Below, in pieces: positions 8,403 to 18,300 of a stretch of DNA of 64,000 nucleotides (its first letter is position 1; each line of letters begins with the position of its first letter). The stretch is from an uncultured Eubacteriales bacterium (GTDB lineage: Bacteria > Bacillota > Clostridia > Oscillospirales > Acutalibacteraceae): contig UQEY01000006.1 in assembly GCA_900540235.1 (NCBI GenBank), forward strand, positions 1 through 64,000. Direction: 5' to 3'. A model generated the notes under the pieces. The model was not told the DNA's origin, did not search any database, and saw only the letters and a list, made by a program, of their open reading frames with translations. The position numbers and the translations under genes are program-made.

Positions 8403-10358
8403 ATGGCTGAAAAAGAAAAATTTTATATAACAACGGCTATTGCATACACATCAAGAAAGCCGCATATCGGCAACAGCTACGAAATTGTTTTGACCGACGC
8501 TATCGCAAGGTACAAAAGGCTTCAGGGTTATGATGTGTTTATGCTCACCGGTACTGACGAGCACGGTCAAAAAATTGAAGAATATGCTCAAAAAGCCGGT
8601 GTTACACCAAAAGAATATGTTGACAAGGTATCTGGTGAAATTCGTGAAATTTGTGACCTTTTAAACACAAGTTACGATAAATTTATCAGAACTACCGACC
8701 CTTACCACGAAAAAACTGTTCAAAAGATTTTCAAAAAATTATATGACCAAGGCGATATTTACAAGGGTCATTACGAAGGTATGTACTGTACTCCTTGCGA
8801 ATCTTTCTGGACTGAAAGTCAGCTTGTTGACGGCAAGTGCCCTGACTGCGGACGAGAAGTAAAGCCTGCTAAGGAAGAAGCTTATTTCCTCAGACTTTCA
8901 AAATATCAAAAGCAGCTTGAAGAATTTATTGAAAACAATGAAAACTTCATTTATCCCGAAGCTCGTAAAAAGGAAATGCTCAACAACTTTATCAAACCGG
9001 GTTTGCAGGACCTTTGCGTAAGCCGTACAAGTTTCAAATGGGGTATCCCTGTAACATTTGATGACAAGCATGTTATCTATGTTTGGATGGACGCTCTTTC
9101 AAACTATATTACAGCTCTCGGCTACGACCCTGACGGTTCATCCGACCTTTACAAAAAGTATTGGCCTGCCGATGTTCACATTATAGGTAAAGATATTGTA
9201 AGATTCCATACAATTTACTGGCCTATTATGCTTATGGCTCTCGGTGAACCGCTTCCAAAGCAAGTATTCGGTCACCCGTGGCTTCTCTTTGGCGAGGACA
9301 AAATGTCTAAGTCAAGAGGCAATGTTATTTACGCCGACGACCTTGTTAAACTTCTTGGTGTTGACGCAGTAAGATATTACCTTGTATCCGAAATGCCGTA
9401 TGCTAACGACGGTTCTATCACATATGAAACAATTATTGAAAGATACAACAGTGACCTTGCAAACACTTTCGGCAACCTTGTAAACAGAACCATTGCAATG
9501 CAAAACAAGTATTTTGACGGCATTATTCAAGAGCCTTGCTATGAGCCTGAATGTGTAATCGTACCGGATGAAGAACTTAAAACTTTTGCTCTTGATACAG
9601 TTGCAAAGGTTGAAAAATATTTTGAAACATACAGAGTTGCAGACGCAGTTGAAGCAGTATTAAACCTTGCAAAGCGTTCAAACAAATATATTGACGAAAC
9701 TGCGCCGTGGGTTCTTGCTAAAGATGAAAGCACAAAGGCAAGGCTTGGTACGGTTCTTTACAATCTTCTTGAATCAATCAGATTCATTGCTATTCTTCTT
9801 TCACCGTTTATGCCTGAGACGAGTGAAAAAATCTTTGAGCAAATGAACTGCGACATTAAAGATTACGATTCACTCAAGCAATTCGGAGCACTTAAACCGG
9901 GTACTAAGGTTGGTGAAGCAAAGGCACTTTTCGCAAGAATTGACGCTGAAAAGATGCTTAATGAAATTGCCGAAAAGCAAAAAGAAAATGCAAAGCAAGA
10001 AGCTAAAGCTAAGCCTGAGATTGAAGGTCTTGCAGAGATTCAGTTTGAAGATTTTGCCAAGGTTGAACTCAGAGTTGCCAAGATTGAGCAGTGCGAACCT
10101 ATCAAGAAAGCTAAGAAGCTTCTCAAATTGCAGGTCAACGACGGTTCGGGCGAACTTCGCCAAATTGTTTCGGGTATTGCACCGTGGTACAAGCCTGAAG
10201 ATTTGATTGGCAAGAGTGTTATTATCGTTGCAAACCTTAAACCTGCAAAGCTTTGCGGTGAAATGAGTAACGGTATGCTCCTCGCAGGTGATGTCAGCGA
10301 AGATGATGTTAAAGTTCTCTTTGTTGACGGTATGCCGGCAGGTACTAAAATAAGATAA
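8403..10358 (+). CDS. metG: methionyl-tRNA synthetase
   Basis: Charges tRNA-Met. 651 residues, class Ia. The HIGH motif is HIGN (near residue 20), the zinc knuckle is CTPCESFW ... CPDCGRE (near residues 125-155), and KMSKS is at residues 300-304. An anticodon-binding helical domain follows, then a Lys/Glu-rich linker and a C-terminal EMAP-II-like tRNA-binding domain (about 545-651; FAKVELRVAKIEQCEPIKKA), which dimerises the enzyme. Preceded by GGAGG. 17 nt after nagB and 18 nt before tatD; metG-tatD adjacency is common in Firmicutes. Confidence 0.97.
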   Translation: MAEKEKFYITTAIAYTSRKPHIGNSYEIVLTDAIARYKRLQGYDVFMLTGTDEHGQKIEEYAQKAGVTPKEYVDKVSGEIREICDLLNTSYDKFIRTTDPYHEKTVQKIFKKLYDQGDIYKGHYEGMYCTPCESFWTESQLVDGKCPDCGREVKPAKEEAYFLRLSKYQKQLEEFIENNENFIYPEARKKEMLNNFIKPGLQDLCVSRTSFKWGIPVTFDDKHVIYVWMDALSNYITALGYDPDGSSDLYKKYWPADVHIIGKDIVRFHTIYWPIMLMALGEPLPKQVFGHPWLLFGEDKMSKSRGNVIYADDLVKLLGVDAVRYYLVSEMPYANDGSITYETIIERYNSDLANTFGNLVNRTIAMQNKYFDGIIQEPCYEPECVIVPDEELKTFALDTVAKVEKYFETYRVADAVEAVLNLAKRSNKYIDETAPWVLAKDESTKARLGTVLYNLLESIRFIAILLSPFMPETSEKIFEQMNCDIKDYDSLKQFGALKPGTKVGEAKALFARIDAEKMLNEIAEKQKENAKQEAKAKPEIEGLAEIQFEDFAKVELRVAKIEQCEPIKKAKKLLKLQVNDGSGELRQIVSGIAPWYKPEDLIGKSVIIVANLKPAKLCGEMSNGMLLAGDVSEDDVKVLFVDGMPAGTKIR

Positions 10359-10376
10359 GAAACGGTAGGAATATAA

Positions 10377-11141
10377 ATGTATCACAATATTTTTGATACA
10401 CATTCCCACTACGACGACAGTAAGTTTGACCCTGACAGAGAAGAATTGCTTAATAATCTTCAAAGTCAGGGCGTTTCTTTAGTTGTAAGTTGCGGATGTG
10501 ACATAGATTCAACTCAGTTTAATTTTGACCTTGCTCAGCAGTATGATTACATCTACTTTGCCGCAGGTTTTCACCCTGAAAATTTAAAAGGCGCAACGCT
10601 TGATGATTTGAAATTGATTGAAAGATTTGCTAAAAATGACAAGTGCGTTGCCATAGGTGAAATCGGGCTTGACTATTACTGGATGGACTCAAGCAAAGAG
10701 GAGCAGAAGAAGTTTTTTAAAGCGCAAATCGAACTTGCTAAGAAACTTGATATGCCGATAATTGTTCACGACAGGGACGCTCACGGCGATACCCTCGATA
10801 TTTTAAAAGAGATGAAACCAAAGGGCGTTGTTCACTGCTTTTCCGGTTCAAAGGAAATGGCAAGGGAAATTATTAAACTCGGTATGTACATCGGCTTAAA
10901 CGGCGTTGTAACCTTTAATAACGCACGCAAAAGCCTTGAAGTTGCAAAGGAAATTCCGCTTGAACGCCTTGTGCTTGAAACCGATTGCCCTTACCTCGCC
11001 CCTACCCCTATGCGTGGCAAGAGAAACGATTCGCACTATATTCCGTATATTGCCGAAAAAATCGGTTTGCTCCTAAATATCGATGCACAAGAACTTCTCG
11101 ATATCACAAATGAAAACGCAAGAAAACTTTATGATTTGTAA
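10377..11141 (+). CDS. tatD: TatD family metal-dependent hydrolase (DNase)
   Basis: TatD-type metal-dependent nuclease with a TIM-barrel amidohydrolase fold, 254 residues, cytoplasmic. Metal ligands appear in DTHSHYDD (His-x-His), GEIGLDYYW (Glu), IVHDRDA (His), VVHCFSGS (His) and LETDCPYLAP (Asp). Follows metG by 18 nt, a conserved pair in Firmicutes (metG-yabD). Role in the cell: 3'-5' exonuclease/DNA repair activity is known for TatD homologues; not proven for this protein. Confidence 0.93.
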   Translation: MYHNIFDTHSHYDDSKFDPDREELLNNLQSQGVSLVVSCGCDIDSTQFNFDLAQQYDYIYFAAGFHPENLKGATLDDLKLIERFAKNDKCVAIGEIGLDYYWMDSSKEEQKKFFKAQIELAKKLDMPIIVHDRDAHGDTLDILKEMKPKGVVHCFSGSKEMAREIIKLGMYIGLNGVVTFNNARKSLEVAKEIPLERLVLETDCPYLAPTPMRGKRNDSHYIPYIAEKIGLLLNIDAQELLDITNENARKLYDL

Positions 11142-11189
11142 ATTATTGCTTATAATAGGTTGACGGCTACGCCACATTGTATTTTTTCT

Positions 11190-11295
11190 CTCCCTCAGTC
11201 AACAAAGTTGACAGCTCCCTCGTCAGAGGGAGCCGAGTTTTCTTGCTTCCCTCTGATGAGGGAAGTGGCGGCTTTGCCGTCGATAGGAGAGAAAC
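11190..11295. repeat. GC-rich palindromic intergenic repeat, family 2 (two stacked hairpins)
   Basis: Contains two perfect 8-bp stems with 4-nt loops: GCTCCCTC/GAGGGAGC (11214-11233) and CTTCCCTC/GAGGGAAG (11246-11265), followed by TGGCGGCTTTGCCGTCG. The last part recurs, inverted, at 20011-20056. It lies between tatD and the YjbR-like gene and may act as a transcript end or mRNA stabiliser; no protein is encoded. Confidence 0.6.
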
Positions 11296-11336
11296 CGATG
11301 TTAAGATAAACAATAATTTACCAAAAGGAATCTATT

Positions 11337-11702
11337 ATGAACTACGACTTTTTAGACGAATATTTAATGAGCAAAACCGCTGTTACCAAAGACTTTAAAG
11401 AAGAATGGAACTGGGAAAGATACAAAATTGACGACAAAATGTTTGTTGCGCTTTGTTATAACAGTGAAAACAAGCTTAAATACATCACATTAAAGCTCAA
11501 CCCGATTGACGGCGAATTTTTCAGAAATGAGTACGAGGATATCATCCCCGGCTATTATATGAATAAAACGCACTGGAACTCTGTTAAAGCCAACGGAGAA
11601 GTACCGGTTGAAGTTCTTAAAGAACTCCTCGATAAAGCATATCTTGAAATACTGAATAAATTAAGCAAGAAAAAACGAGAAGCAATCTTAAACGAAAAAT
11701 AA
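11337..11702 (+). CDS. MmcQ/YjbR family protein
   Basis: 121-residue cytoplasmic protein of the MmcQ/YjbR (CyaY-like fold) family. Recognised by WERYKIDDKMFVALCY, KYITLKLNP, IIPGYYMNKTHWNSV and the helix VPVEVLKELLDKAYLEIL. Family members are called DNA-binding by fold similarity, but the function is not established. Start ATG with AAAGGA upstream. It stands alone between two palindromic repeats. Confidence 0.85.
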   Translation: MNYDFLDEYLMSKTAVTKDFKEEWNWERYKIDDKMFVALCYNSENKLKYITLKLNPIDGEFFRNEYEDIIPGYYMNKTHWNSVKANGEVPVEVLKELLDKAYLEILNKLSKKKREAILNEK

Positions 11703-11740
11703 CATTATCATTTTAAACTATCAAAATTAGAAAAATCACC

Positions 11741-11763
11741 GTAGGGGTGACCTGCGGTCGCCT
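11741..11763. repeat. short palindromic repeat, family 1 (GTAGGGG-ended)
   Basis: GTAGGGG followed by the hairpin GGTGACC-TGC-GGTCGCC. A near copy in opposite orientation lies at 51953-51975. Confidence 0.6.
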
Positions 11764-11807
11764 TTATAATGTAGCAATGCCGTCAACCTATTAAAATGAT
11801 TTTTTTC

Positions 11808-11836
11808 TTGCTTAACACATTATAATATGTTATTAT
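11808..11836 (+). promoter_or_regulatory. sigma-A promoter of the AGCS symporter gene
   Basis: TTGCTT (11808-11813), 17-nt spacer, TATTAT (11831-11836), 33 nt before the ATG. Confidence 0.6.
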
Positions 11837-11869
11837 ATAATATATTTTATTTATAAAGGGTGGCGTTTG

Positions 11870-13273
11870 ATGGATAAGTTTACAGAAATTGTCAACAAGA
11901 TTAACGACTTTGTTTGGGGTCCGGTTATGCTTGTATTCCTTGTGGGAACGGGTATATTCTTAACCCTTAGGCTCAGATTTTTGCCGTGGAGAAATCTCGG
12001 TTCTTCACTTAAAAGATTATTCAGCAAGGAGTCGAGGCAGAAGGACGGCGAGGGTGATATTTCACCGTTCTCCGCTTTGATGACTGCGCTTGCTGCAACT
12101 GTCGGCACGGGTAACATTGTTGGTGTCGCAACTGCGATGGTGCTTGGCGGACCGGGCGCTCTTGTTTGGATGTGGATATCGGCGGCTTTCGGTATTTCAA
12201 CAAAATATGCCGAATGTGCGCTTGCAGGCAAGTATAGGACTGTTAACTCTAAAGGTGAAATGTGCGGCGGACCGATGTACACTCTCAAATACGGCTTAAA
12301 AAATAAAAAGCTCGGTTCTTTCCTCGCTGTAATGTTTTCAATTTTCACACTTATGGCGTCATTCGGTATAGGCAATTCGGCGCAGGGCAATTCAATTACA
12401 ACTGCCGTAAGTTCTACATTTAATATTCCTAAATGGATAGTTGGAATTATTCTTGTTGTTTGCGTCGGTGCGGTTGTTTTGGGCGGAATTAAGTCTATTT
12501 CAAAAGTATCAAGCGTACTCGTTCCGGCTATGGCTGTGTTTTATATGATTGCCGGCATACTTGTTGTTTGCATAAACTACAAAAATGTACCGAGCGGTAT
12601 TGCAAATATCTTTTCAATGGCATTTGGCGCTAAGCCGATTGCAGGCGGTCTTGTAGGCACTGTTACCGCAAGTATGATGAGTTCAATGCGTTACGGTATT
12701 GCAAGAGGTGTATTTTCTAACGAAGCAGGTCTTGGCAGCGCCGCTATCTCTGCCGCTTCTGCCACTTCCGACCATCATGTTAAGCAAGGCTTTATCAATA
12801 TGTGCGGTACTTTTATTGATACAATTATTGTTTGCACAATTACAGGTCTTACAATCGCATCAAGCGGTATGCTTGGCACAACAAAGGCTGACGGCAAATT
12901 GCTTGAGGGTGCAGAACTTACCATTGCCGCTTTTGAAACTGCGCTTGGTAAAGCAGGTGCGGTATTTGTTACAATCAGTATTATTCTTTTCGCTTTTTCA
13001 ACTATTTTGGGTTGGGAATACAACGGTGAAAAGGCGCTTGAATTCCTTTTCAAAAAGCCGATTTTCTGCTACATTTACAGAGTTGTATTTTCACTTTTAA
13101 CTTATGTCGGCGCTACAGCTACACTCGGCGTTGTTTGGAGCTTTTCAGACATTGCAAACGGTCTTATGGCAATACCGAACCTTATCGGCTTGATTGCTCT
13201 TTCAGGCTCACTTGCTAAGGAAACAAAAGATTATCACAAAAAGCTTAAAGACGATAAAGTAAAAACAAAATAG
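11870..13273 (+). CDS. sodium:alanine/glycine symporter (AGCS family)
   Basis: Sodium-coupled amino-acid symporter in the cytoplasmic membrane, 467 residues with about 10-11 membrane helices. The AGCS signature is present: FSALMTALAATVGTGNIVGV and GGPGALVWMWISAAFGISTK, then CGGPMYTLKYG. The likely substrate is alanine or glycine, as for characterised relatives (AlsT, DagA); specificity is inferred from family only. ATG at 11870 sits 6 nt after AAGGGTGG. Single-gene transcript with its own promoter and a strong terminator at 13312-13344. Confidence 0.93.
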   Translation: MDKFTEIVNKINDFVWGPVMLVFLVGTGIFLTLRLRFLPWRNLGSSLKRLFSKESRQKDGEGDISPFSALMTALAATVGTGNIVGVATAMVLGGPGALVWMWISAAFGISTKYAECALAGKYRTVNSKGEMCGGPMYTLKYGLKNKKLGSFLAVMFSIFTLMASFGIGNSAQGNSITTAVSSTFNIPKWIVGIILVVCVGAVVLGGIKSISKVSSVLVPAMAVFYMIAGILVVCINYKNVPSGIANIFSMAFGAKPIAGGLVGTVTASMMSSMRYGIARGVFSNEAGLGSAAISAASATSDHHVKQGFINMCGTFIDTIIVCTITGLTIASSGMLGTTKADGKLLEGAELTIAAFETALGKAGAVFVTISIILFAFSTILGWEYNGEKALEFLFKKPIFCYIYRVVFSLLTYVGATATLGVVWSFSDIANGLMAIPNLIGLIALSGSLAKETKDYHKKLKDDKVKTK

Positions 13274-13311
13274 AAAAATGGGGCACCAAAAACCTAACCC
13301 CTACATTTTCA

Positions 13312-13344
13312 AAAAACGGACGAATCAGATTTCGTCCGTTTTTG
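13312..13344. terminator. bidirectional Rho-independent terminator
   Basis: Stem ACGGACGAA/TTCGTCCGT with flanking A- and T-runs, loop 13325-13330. Serves the symporter gene on the plus strand; on the minus strand it overlaps the last codons of glgP and is followed by a T-run. Confidence 0.85.
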
Positions 13345-15667
13345 TTATATCCCAAATATTTTCGGCGTAATCAAGAATTGTGCGGTCAGAGGAAAAGAAG
13401 CCGGCATTACACATATTCAAAAAGCATTTGTGTGCAAAGTCATACTTATCTTTAAAGTCGTTATTAGCTTTAAGCTGAGTTTGAAGCATAGGCTCAAAAT
13501 CGAGCAGAAGATAGTAGTTATCAGCCTTGTGCCACGATGCGCCGTCTAAAATTGAAGTGTAAAGTTCTTTAAATATGCCTGTATTGTTATCACTTAATGT
13601 GCCGTTGACAAGAGCATCAAGGCAGCGTTTGATTTTCGGGTCGGAGTTATAAATTTTCTTTGGGTCATAGGTTGATTTGATTTTTTCAATATCCTCTACC
13701 CTTGCGCCGAATATATAGTTGTTTTCCTCTCCTGCGTTTTGGACTATTTCTATATTTGCGCCGTCAAATGTGCCGAGAGTTACTGCGCCGTTTAACATAA
13801 ATTTCATATTACCCGTACCCGAAGCTTCCGTTCCTGCTGTTGATATTTGCTTTGAAATATCGGTGGCGGGAATTATTTTTTCGGCATAGGAAACGCTGTA
13901 ATCGCTGACAAAAATAATCTTGATAAATCGGCTGACATACTCGTTAGCTTCAACAAGCCTTTTGACCTCATTAATAAGCTTGATTATCCCTTTTGCTCTT
14001 TCGTACCCCGGTGCACTTTTTGCGCCGAAGATAAAAACGGTAGGTGTAAAATCGGTCAGGCTTTTTTCTTCAAGTTCAAAATACAACTCCAAAATAACGA
14101 GAATATTTAAAAATTGGCGCTTGTATTCGTGAAGCCTTTTGATTTGGGAATCGACGATAAAATCGGGAGAAAAAGAATCGTTATCAAGCTTTAAAATATA
14201 GTTTGAAAGCGTTTTTTTGTTTTCCTTTTTAATATCCATAAAGCGGTCGAGAACATCTTTATTGTCGGCAAATTTTTCAAGTTCTTTAAGCTTTGATAAG
14301 TCGTTTATCCATTCTTCACTGCCGAGCAAGTCGGTGATAAGTTCGCTGAGTTTTGGGTTACAAAGGCGAAGAAAGCGGCGCTGAGTGATACCGTTTGTTT
14401 TGTTTTGAAATTTGTTTGGGGTAAGCTTATACCAAGAATTTAAAGTATCACTTTTTAATATTTGTGTGTGAAGATTAGCAACGCCGTTGATATATTTGCA
14501 AACAAAACAAGCAAGGTTTGCCATATGAACCATACCGTTTTGAATAATTTGTATATCACTGTTTTCATTTGAGAGTTCTTTAGCCTGCTTTTTATCGATA
14601 TTAATAATAATTCTTGCAATGTCGGGGCAAATGTCGTCAATGAGGTTTAAGTCCCATTTTTCAAGTGCTTCTGCCATAATTGTGTGGTTTGTGAAATTAA
14701 ACACCCGACAGCATATATCAAAAGCATAATCAAAAGTGCAACCGTCAAGGGTAAGAAGCCTTATAAGTTCGGGAATAGCAACAACGGGATGAGTATCGTT
14801 TAGCTGAATTGTGATATATTCGGCAAAGTGGCAATAGTCGTCGCAGTGGTATTTTTTATACTTTTTGATAATATCCTGAAGTGAAGCACAAGTAAAAAAA
14901 TATTGCTGTTTAAACCTAAGCTTTTTGCCGTCAGGCGTTGAATCATTAGGGTAAAGAAGCCTTGAAATATTTTCAGCGTCATTTTTCTGCTTTAATGCAA
15001 GGTCATATTTTTGCTCATTAAAAAGCTTAAAATCGAATTCCTTAATCGGTTCGCACTGCCAAAGGCGGAGAGTTGAAAAATGCTCACTGCCGTAAGCAAC
15101 TATAGGCATATCGTAAGGAATGGCATAAACATCATATTCCTTAAAATGCACCACTGCCCTATCATCAAAACACGGTACGCACCACGAATCGCTATAATCA
15201 ACATTTTCAATATCCTCAAGTTGAAAGCCGTTTTCTATTTTTTGCTTAAAAAGACCGAACTTATATTTTATGCCGTAGCCGTCAAGCGGAAGTGACAGAT
15301 TTGCGCCGCTGTCGAGAAAACAAGCCGCAAGCCTTCCAAGTCCGCCGTTGCCGAGAAGTTCATCGGGTACGGTTTCAAATTCGCTCAAACTTCGGTTAAA
15401 AGAAGAAAGCGCATCTTCAAACGGTTTTAACAAATCAAGACACATCAAATTTTTGTAAAGCGGCTGACCCACAAGATATTCTGCGCTGAAATAGCAGGCT
15501 CTCCTTGATTTTAAATGCTTTTCATATGACTTTTGCCAAGAGCTTGAAACGGCAGAAATTACACAAGTTGAAACGACATCATAAAGTTCGTTTGCATTAA
15601 GATTTTCTACATTTTTGTTATATTTACCAAAAGACAAAAGTTCTAACTTTTCTTTAATATTTTCCAT
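13325..15667 (-). CDS. glgP: glycogen/maltodextrin phosphorylase
   Basis: GT35 alpha-glucan phosphorylase: releases glucose 1-phosphate from alpha-1,4-glucans using PLP and phosphate; cytoplasmic. 780 residues, slightly shorter than the E. coli enzymes. Motifs: ACYFSAEYLVGQPLYKNL, DGYGIKYKFGLFKQ, and the PLP-site signature EASGTGNMKFMLNGAVTLGT followed by FDGANIEI. Starts 2 nt after the malQ stop, so the two are translationally coupled. It is the last gene of the maltodextrin operon, which suggests a role in degrading imported maltodextrins as well as stored glycogen. Confidence 0.96.
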   Translation of the reverse strand: MENIKEKLELLSFGKYNKNVENLNANELYDVVSTCVISAVSSSWQKSYEKHLKSRRACYFSAEYLVGQPLYKNLMCLDLLKPFEDALSSFNRSLSEFETVPDELLGNGGLGRLAACFLDSGANLSLPLDGYGIKYKFGLFKQKIENGFQLEDIENVDYSDSWCVPCFDDRAVVHFKEYDVYAIPYDMPIVAYGSEHFSTLRLWQCEPIKEFDFKLFNEQKYDLALKQKNDAENISRLLYPNDSTPDGKKLRFKQQYFFTCASLQDIIKKYKKYHCDDYCHFAEYITIQLNDTHPVVAIPELIRLLTLDGCTFDYAFDICCRVFNFTNHTIMAEALEKWDLNLIDDICPDIARIIINIDKKQAKELSNENSDIQIIQNGMVHMANLACFVCKYINGVANLHTQILKSDTLNSWYKLTPNKFQNKTNGITQRRFLRLCNPKLSELITDLLGSEEWINDLSKLKELEKFADNKDVLDRFMDIKKENKKTLSNYILKLDNDSFSPDFIVDSQIKRLHEYKRQFLNILVILELYFELEEKSLTDFTPTVFIFGAKSAPGYERAKGIIKLINEVKRLVEANEYVSRFIKIIFVSDYSVSYAEKIIPATDISKQISTAGTEASGTGNMKFMLNGAVTLGTFDGANIEIVQNAGEENNYIFGARVEDIEKIKSTYDPKKIYNSDPKIKRCLDALVNGTLSDNNTGIFKELYTSILDGASWHKADNYYLLLDFEPMLQTQLKANNDFKDKYDFAHKCFLNMCNAGFFSSDRTILDYAENIWDITKTDEI

Positions 15668-15669
15668 AA

Positions 15670-17154
15670 TCAGTACCTTTCACTTTGCTCGGTCATAGTT
15701 AAAAGTTTTGATGAAGTTTGAGGAGTAATATCATCTTTTTTCATTCTGTATTGCCAGTTTCCCGTTATGGTTGACGGGGTGTTCATCCTGCTGTCGCTGT
15801 TTAAATGAAGTAAATCTTGCATAGTCAAAATGCAGGTGTTTGCCTTTGTTTTCATTGCACAAAGCATCATTTTGTTAACCAAGTCATCATTTGACTTAGC
15901 ACCGAGATAGCGCATAGCTTTGCCTACATCCGCCTTGTCGGCAGTGTTTGACCAGCCCAAAATTGTATCATTATCGTGAGTGCCGGTGTAGACAACATTG
16001 TTTTTTTCTATTTTATCGGGCAAATCTGCACCGTTATCGTCACGGCTGTCAAATGAAAATTGAAGCACTTTCATACCCGCATAAGCCGTATGCTTTAAAA
16101 GAGCGTCAACATCGTCTGTTAAAAAGCCAAGGTTTTCGGCAATAATTTTATCTTTATAATCAGACGGCAGACTGTCAAAAAACGAAGCGCCGCCGCCCTT
16201 TTTCCAAAGTCCTTTTTTAGCTGTTTTACTTCCTGCTTTTATACTGTAAAACGATTCAAAGCCACGAAAATGGTCGAGCCTGACAATATCAAAAAGTTCA
16301 AAACTTTGTTTAAGCCGTTGCTTCCACCAAGAATATTTTAAACTTTTTAACTTTTTCCAATCGTAAACCGGGTTGCCCCAAAGCTGACCGTTTTGCGAAA
16401 AATAATCGGGTGGACAACCTGCAACTTCGCTCGGCTTTAAACTTGAATCAAGTTTAAATATTTCTTTATTTGCCCAAACATCGGCACTGTCGCTTGCAAC
16501 ATAAATCGGCACATCGCCTATTATTTCAACGCCGTTTTTGTTTGCATAAGTTTTAAGTCTTTGCCACTGAGAAAAAGCGAAATACTGAATCGTTTTATAA
16601 TAAAATATTCGATCTGCGCAAATTTCGCTGTATTCTTCAAGTGCCAAAGGCTCTCGATATTTTATATCATCGCTCCAAAAATAAAAAGGCTCGCCGCCGA
16701 AATAATCTTTCACCGAGCAAAAAAGCGCATAATCATCAAGCCAATAACTTTGCTTTTCGCAAAAAGAATTAAAAGCGGGCGGCACATTTCTTTTAAATCT
16801 GTCAAATGCTTTATAAAGTACCCTGTGCCTGTTTGTATAAAGTAAAGAGTAATCTACTTTTGTTTTATCTTTGCACCATTTTATATCTTCAAATTCTTCT
16901 TTTTTTAAATATCCCATAAGGCACAGGGCGTCAAGGTCGATAAAATACTCGTTTAGTGCAAATGTAGAAAAACTCTGATACGGTGAATCGCCGACAGTAG
17001 TTGGGCAAAGGGGCAAAACCTGCCAATACGACTGATGTGCCTCACGCAAAAAATCTACAAACTCATACGCACTCTTGCCAAAATCACCTATACCGTAATT
17101 TGACGGCAAAGATGAAATATGAAGCAAAATTCCGCTTGCTCGTTTATTTAGCAT
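15670..17154 (-). CDS. malQ: 4-alpha-glucanotransferase (amylomaltase)
   Basis: GH77 enzyme, 494 residues, cytoplasmic: transfers glucan segments between maltodextrins to make chains long enough for phosphorylase and frees glucose. Motifs: GILLHISSLPSNYGIGDFG, WQVLPLCPTTVGDSPYQSFS, IGDVPIYVASDSADVWAN, RLDHFRGFESFY (nucleophile Asp in RLDHFRG), TGTHDNDTILGW. Preceded by AAGGA 9 nt before the ATG. Fits with the neighbouring maltodextrin transporter and phosphorylase as one catabolic unit. Confidence 0.96.
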   Translation of the reverse strand: MLNKRASGILLHISSLPSNYGIGDFGKSAYEFVDFLREAHQSYWQVLPLCPTTVGDSPYQSFSTFALNEYFIDLDALCLMGYLKKEEFEDIKWCKDKTKVDYSLLYTNRHRVLYKAFDRFKRNVPPAFNSFCEKQSYWLDDYALFCSVKDYFGGEPFYFWSDDIKYREPLALEEYSEICADRIFYYKTIQYFAFSQWQRLKTYANKNGVEIIGDVPIYVASDSADVWANKEIFKLDSSLKPSEVAGCPPDYFSQNGQLWGNPVYDWKKLKSLKYSWWKQRLKQSFELFDIVRLDHFRGFESFYSIKAGSKTAKKGLWKKGGGASFFDSLPSDYKDKIIAENLGFLTDDVDALLKHTAYAGMKVLQFSFDSRDDNGADLPDKIEKNNVVYTGTHDNDTILGWSNTADKADVGKAMRYLGAKSNDDLVNKMMLCAMKTKANTCILTMQDLLHLNSDSRMNTPSTITGNWQYRMKKDDITPQTSSKLLTMTEQSERY

Positions 17155-17169
17155 TTATTTCATTCCTTT

Positions 17170-18282
17170 TCAGTCGCAAATAAGTTTGTGTGTTTCTTTA
17201 TCAAAAATATGCGGCTTTTCGGTATCGATATACAGTTTAACTTTGTCATTCGGTGATACATTATTGTTCATTCTCACTTTTGCGATTACTTCTTTTTCGT
17301 CAATTTTTGAATAGATATACACATCGCTTCCCATCATTTCGGCAAGGTCAACCGTAAGCATAATTTCATTTTCGCCGTTTGAAAGTCTGTAAGAATCATT
17401 AATATGCATATCCTCGCATCTGATACCGTAAACAATTCGTTTGCCTACATATTTTTTCAAATTTTCATTTTGTTGCATACGAGCGGGAAGCGGCAAGGTT
17501 AAGCCGTCAAAAACAGCACAGAGCGTACCTGAGCATGATGTGATTGTTGCGTCGATAAAATTCATCTGCGGTGTGCCGATAAAACCTGCCACAAACATAT
17601 TGCATGGGTGGTTATATAGATTTGACGGAGTGTCAAACTGCTGAACCACACCGTCTTTCATAACAACAATTCTGTCTGCCATAGTCATAGCTTCCGTTTG
17701 GTCGTGGGTAACATAAATAAATGTTGTTTCAAGCCTTTTGTGAAGAAGTGAAATTTCGCTTCGCATTTGGGTTCTCAGCTTTGCATCAAGATTTGAAAGA
17801 GGTTCGTCAAGAAGAAAAACGGACGGAGAACGAACCATTGCACGACCGAGTGCGACCCTTTGCCTTTGACCGCCTGAAAGTGCCTTTGGTTTACGCTCAA
17901 GGTATGGCTCGAGTTCGAGTATTTTTGCTACTTCTCTAACCTTTTTGTCAATAACATCCTTCGGCTCTTTTCTGAGTTTCAGCGCAAAAGCCATATTTTT
18001 GTAAACGCTCATATGGGGATAAAGCGCATAACTTTGAAAAACCATTGCTATATCCCTATCCTTTGACGGCATATTATTAACCGTTTTTCCGCCGATAACA
18101 AGTTCACCCGAACTTATTTCTTCAAGTCCTGCAATCATACGAAGCGTTGTTGATTTACCGCAACCCGACGGACCGACAAAAATAACAAACTCTTTGTCTT
18201 TTATTTCCAAGTTTAAATCGGGTATAACGGTAACACCGTCCTCATAAGTTTTGACTATATGCTTTAAAGTAATTGACGCCAA
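17170..18282 (-). CDS. msmX: sugar ABC transporter ATP-binding protein (MsmX/UgpC type)
   Basis: ATPase of a CUT1-family carbohydrate importer, 370 residues. Walker A GPSGCGKST, Q-loop in MVFQSYALYPHMSVY, signature LSGGQRQRVALGRAMVRSP, Walker B VFLLDEPLSNLDAKLR, switch His in THDQTEAMTMADR, then a C-terminal TOBE/OB regulatory domain. Starts with TTG at 18282, 9 nt after GGAG; no ATG fits. Unlike B. subtilis, where MsmX is encoded away from its permeases, here it lies in the same operon as the permeases. Confidence 0.93.
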   Translation of the reverse strand: MASITLKHIVKTYEDGVTVIPDLNLEIKDKEFVIFVGPSGCGKSTTLRMIAGLEEISSGELVIGGKTVNNMPSKDRDIAMVFQSYALYPHMSVYKNMAFALKLRKEPKDVIDKKVREVAKILELEPYLERKPKALSGGQRQRVALGRAMVRSPSVFLLDEPLSNLDAKLRTQMRSEISLLHKRLETTFIYVTHDQTEAMTMADRIVVMKDGVVQQFDTPSNLYNHPCNMFVAGFIGTPQMNFIDATITSCSGTLCAVFDGLTLPLPARMQQNENLKKYVGKRIVYGIRCEDMHINDSYRLSNGENEIMLTVDLAEMMGSDVYIYSKIDEKEVIAKVRMNNNVSPNDKVKLYIDTEKPHIFDKETHKLICD

Positions 18283-18300
18283 AATAAAAAACTCCTTTAA

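Noticed and set aside
9870..10463. 197-codon open frame antisense to metG/tatD
   Set aside because: Crosses two conserved genes and has no start signals.
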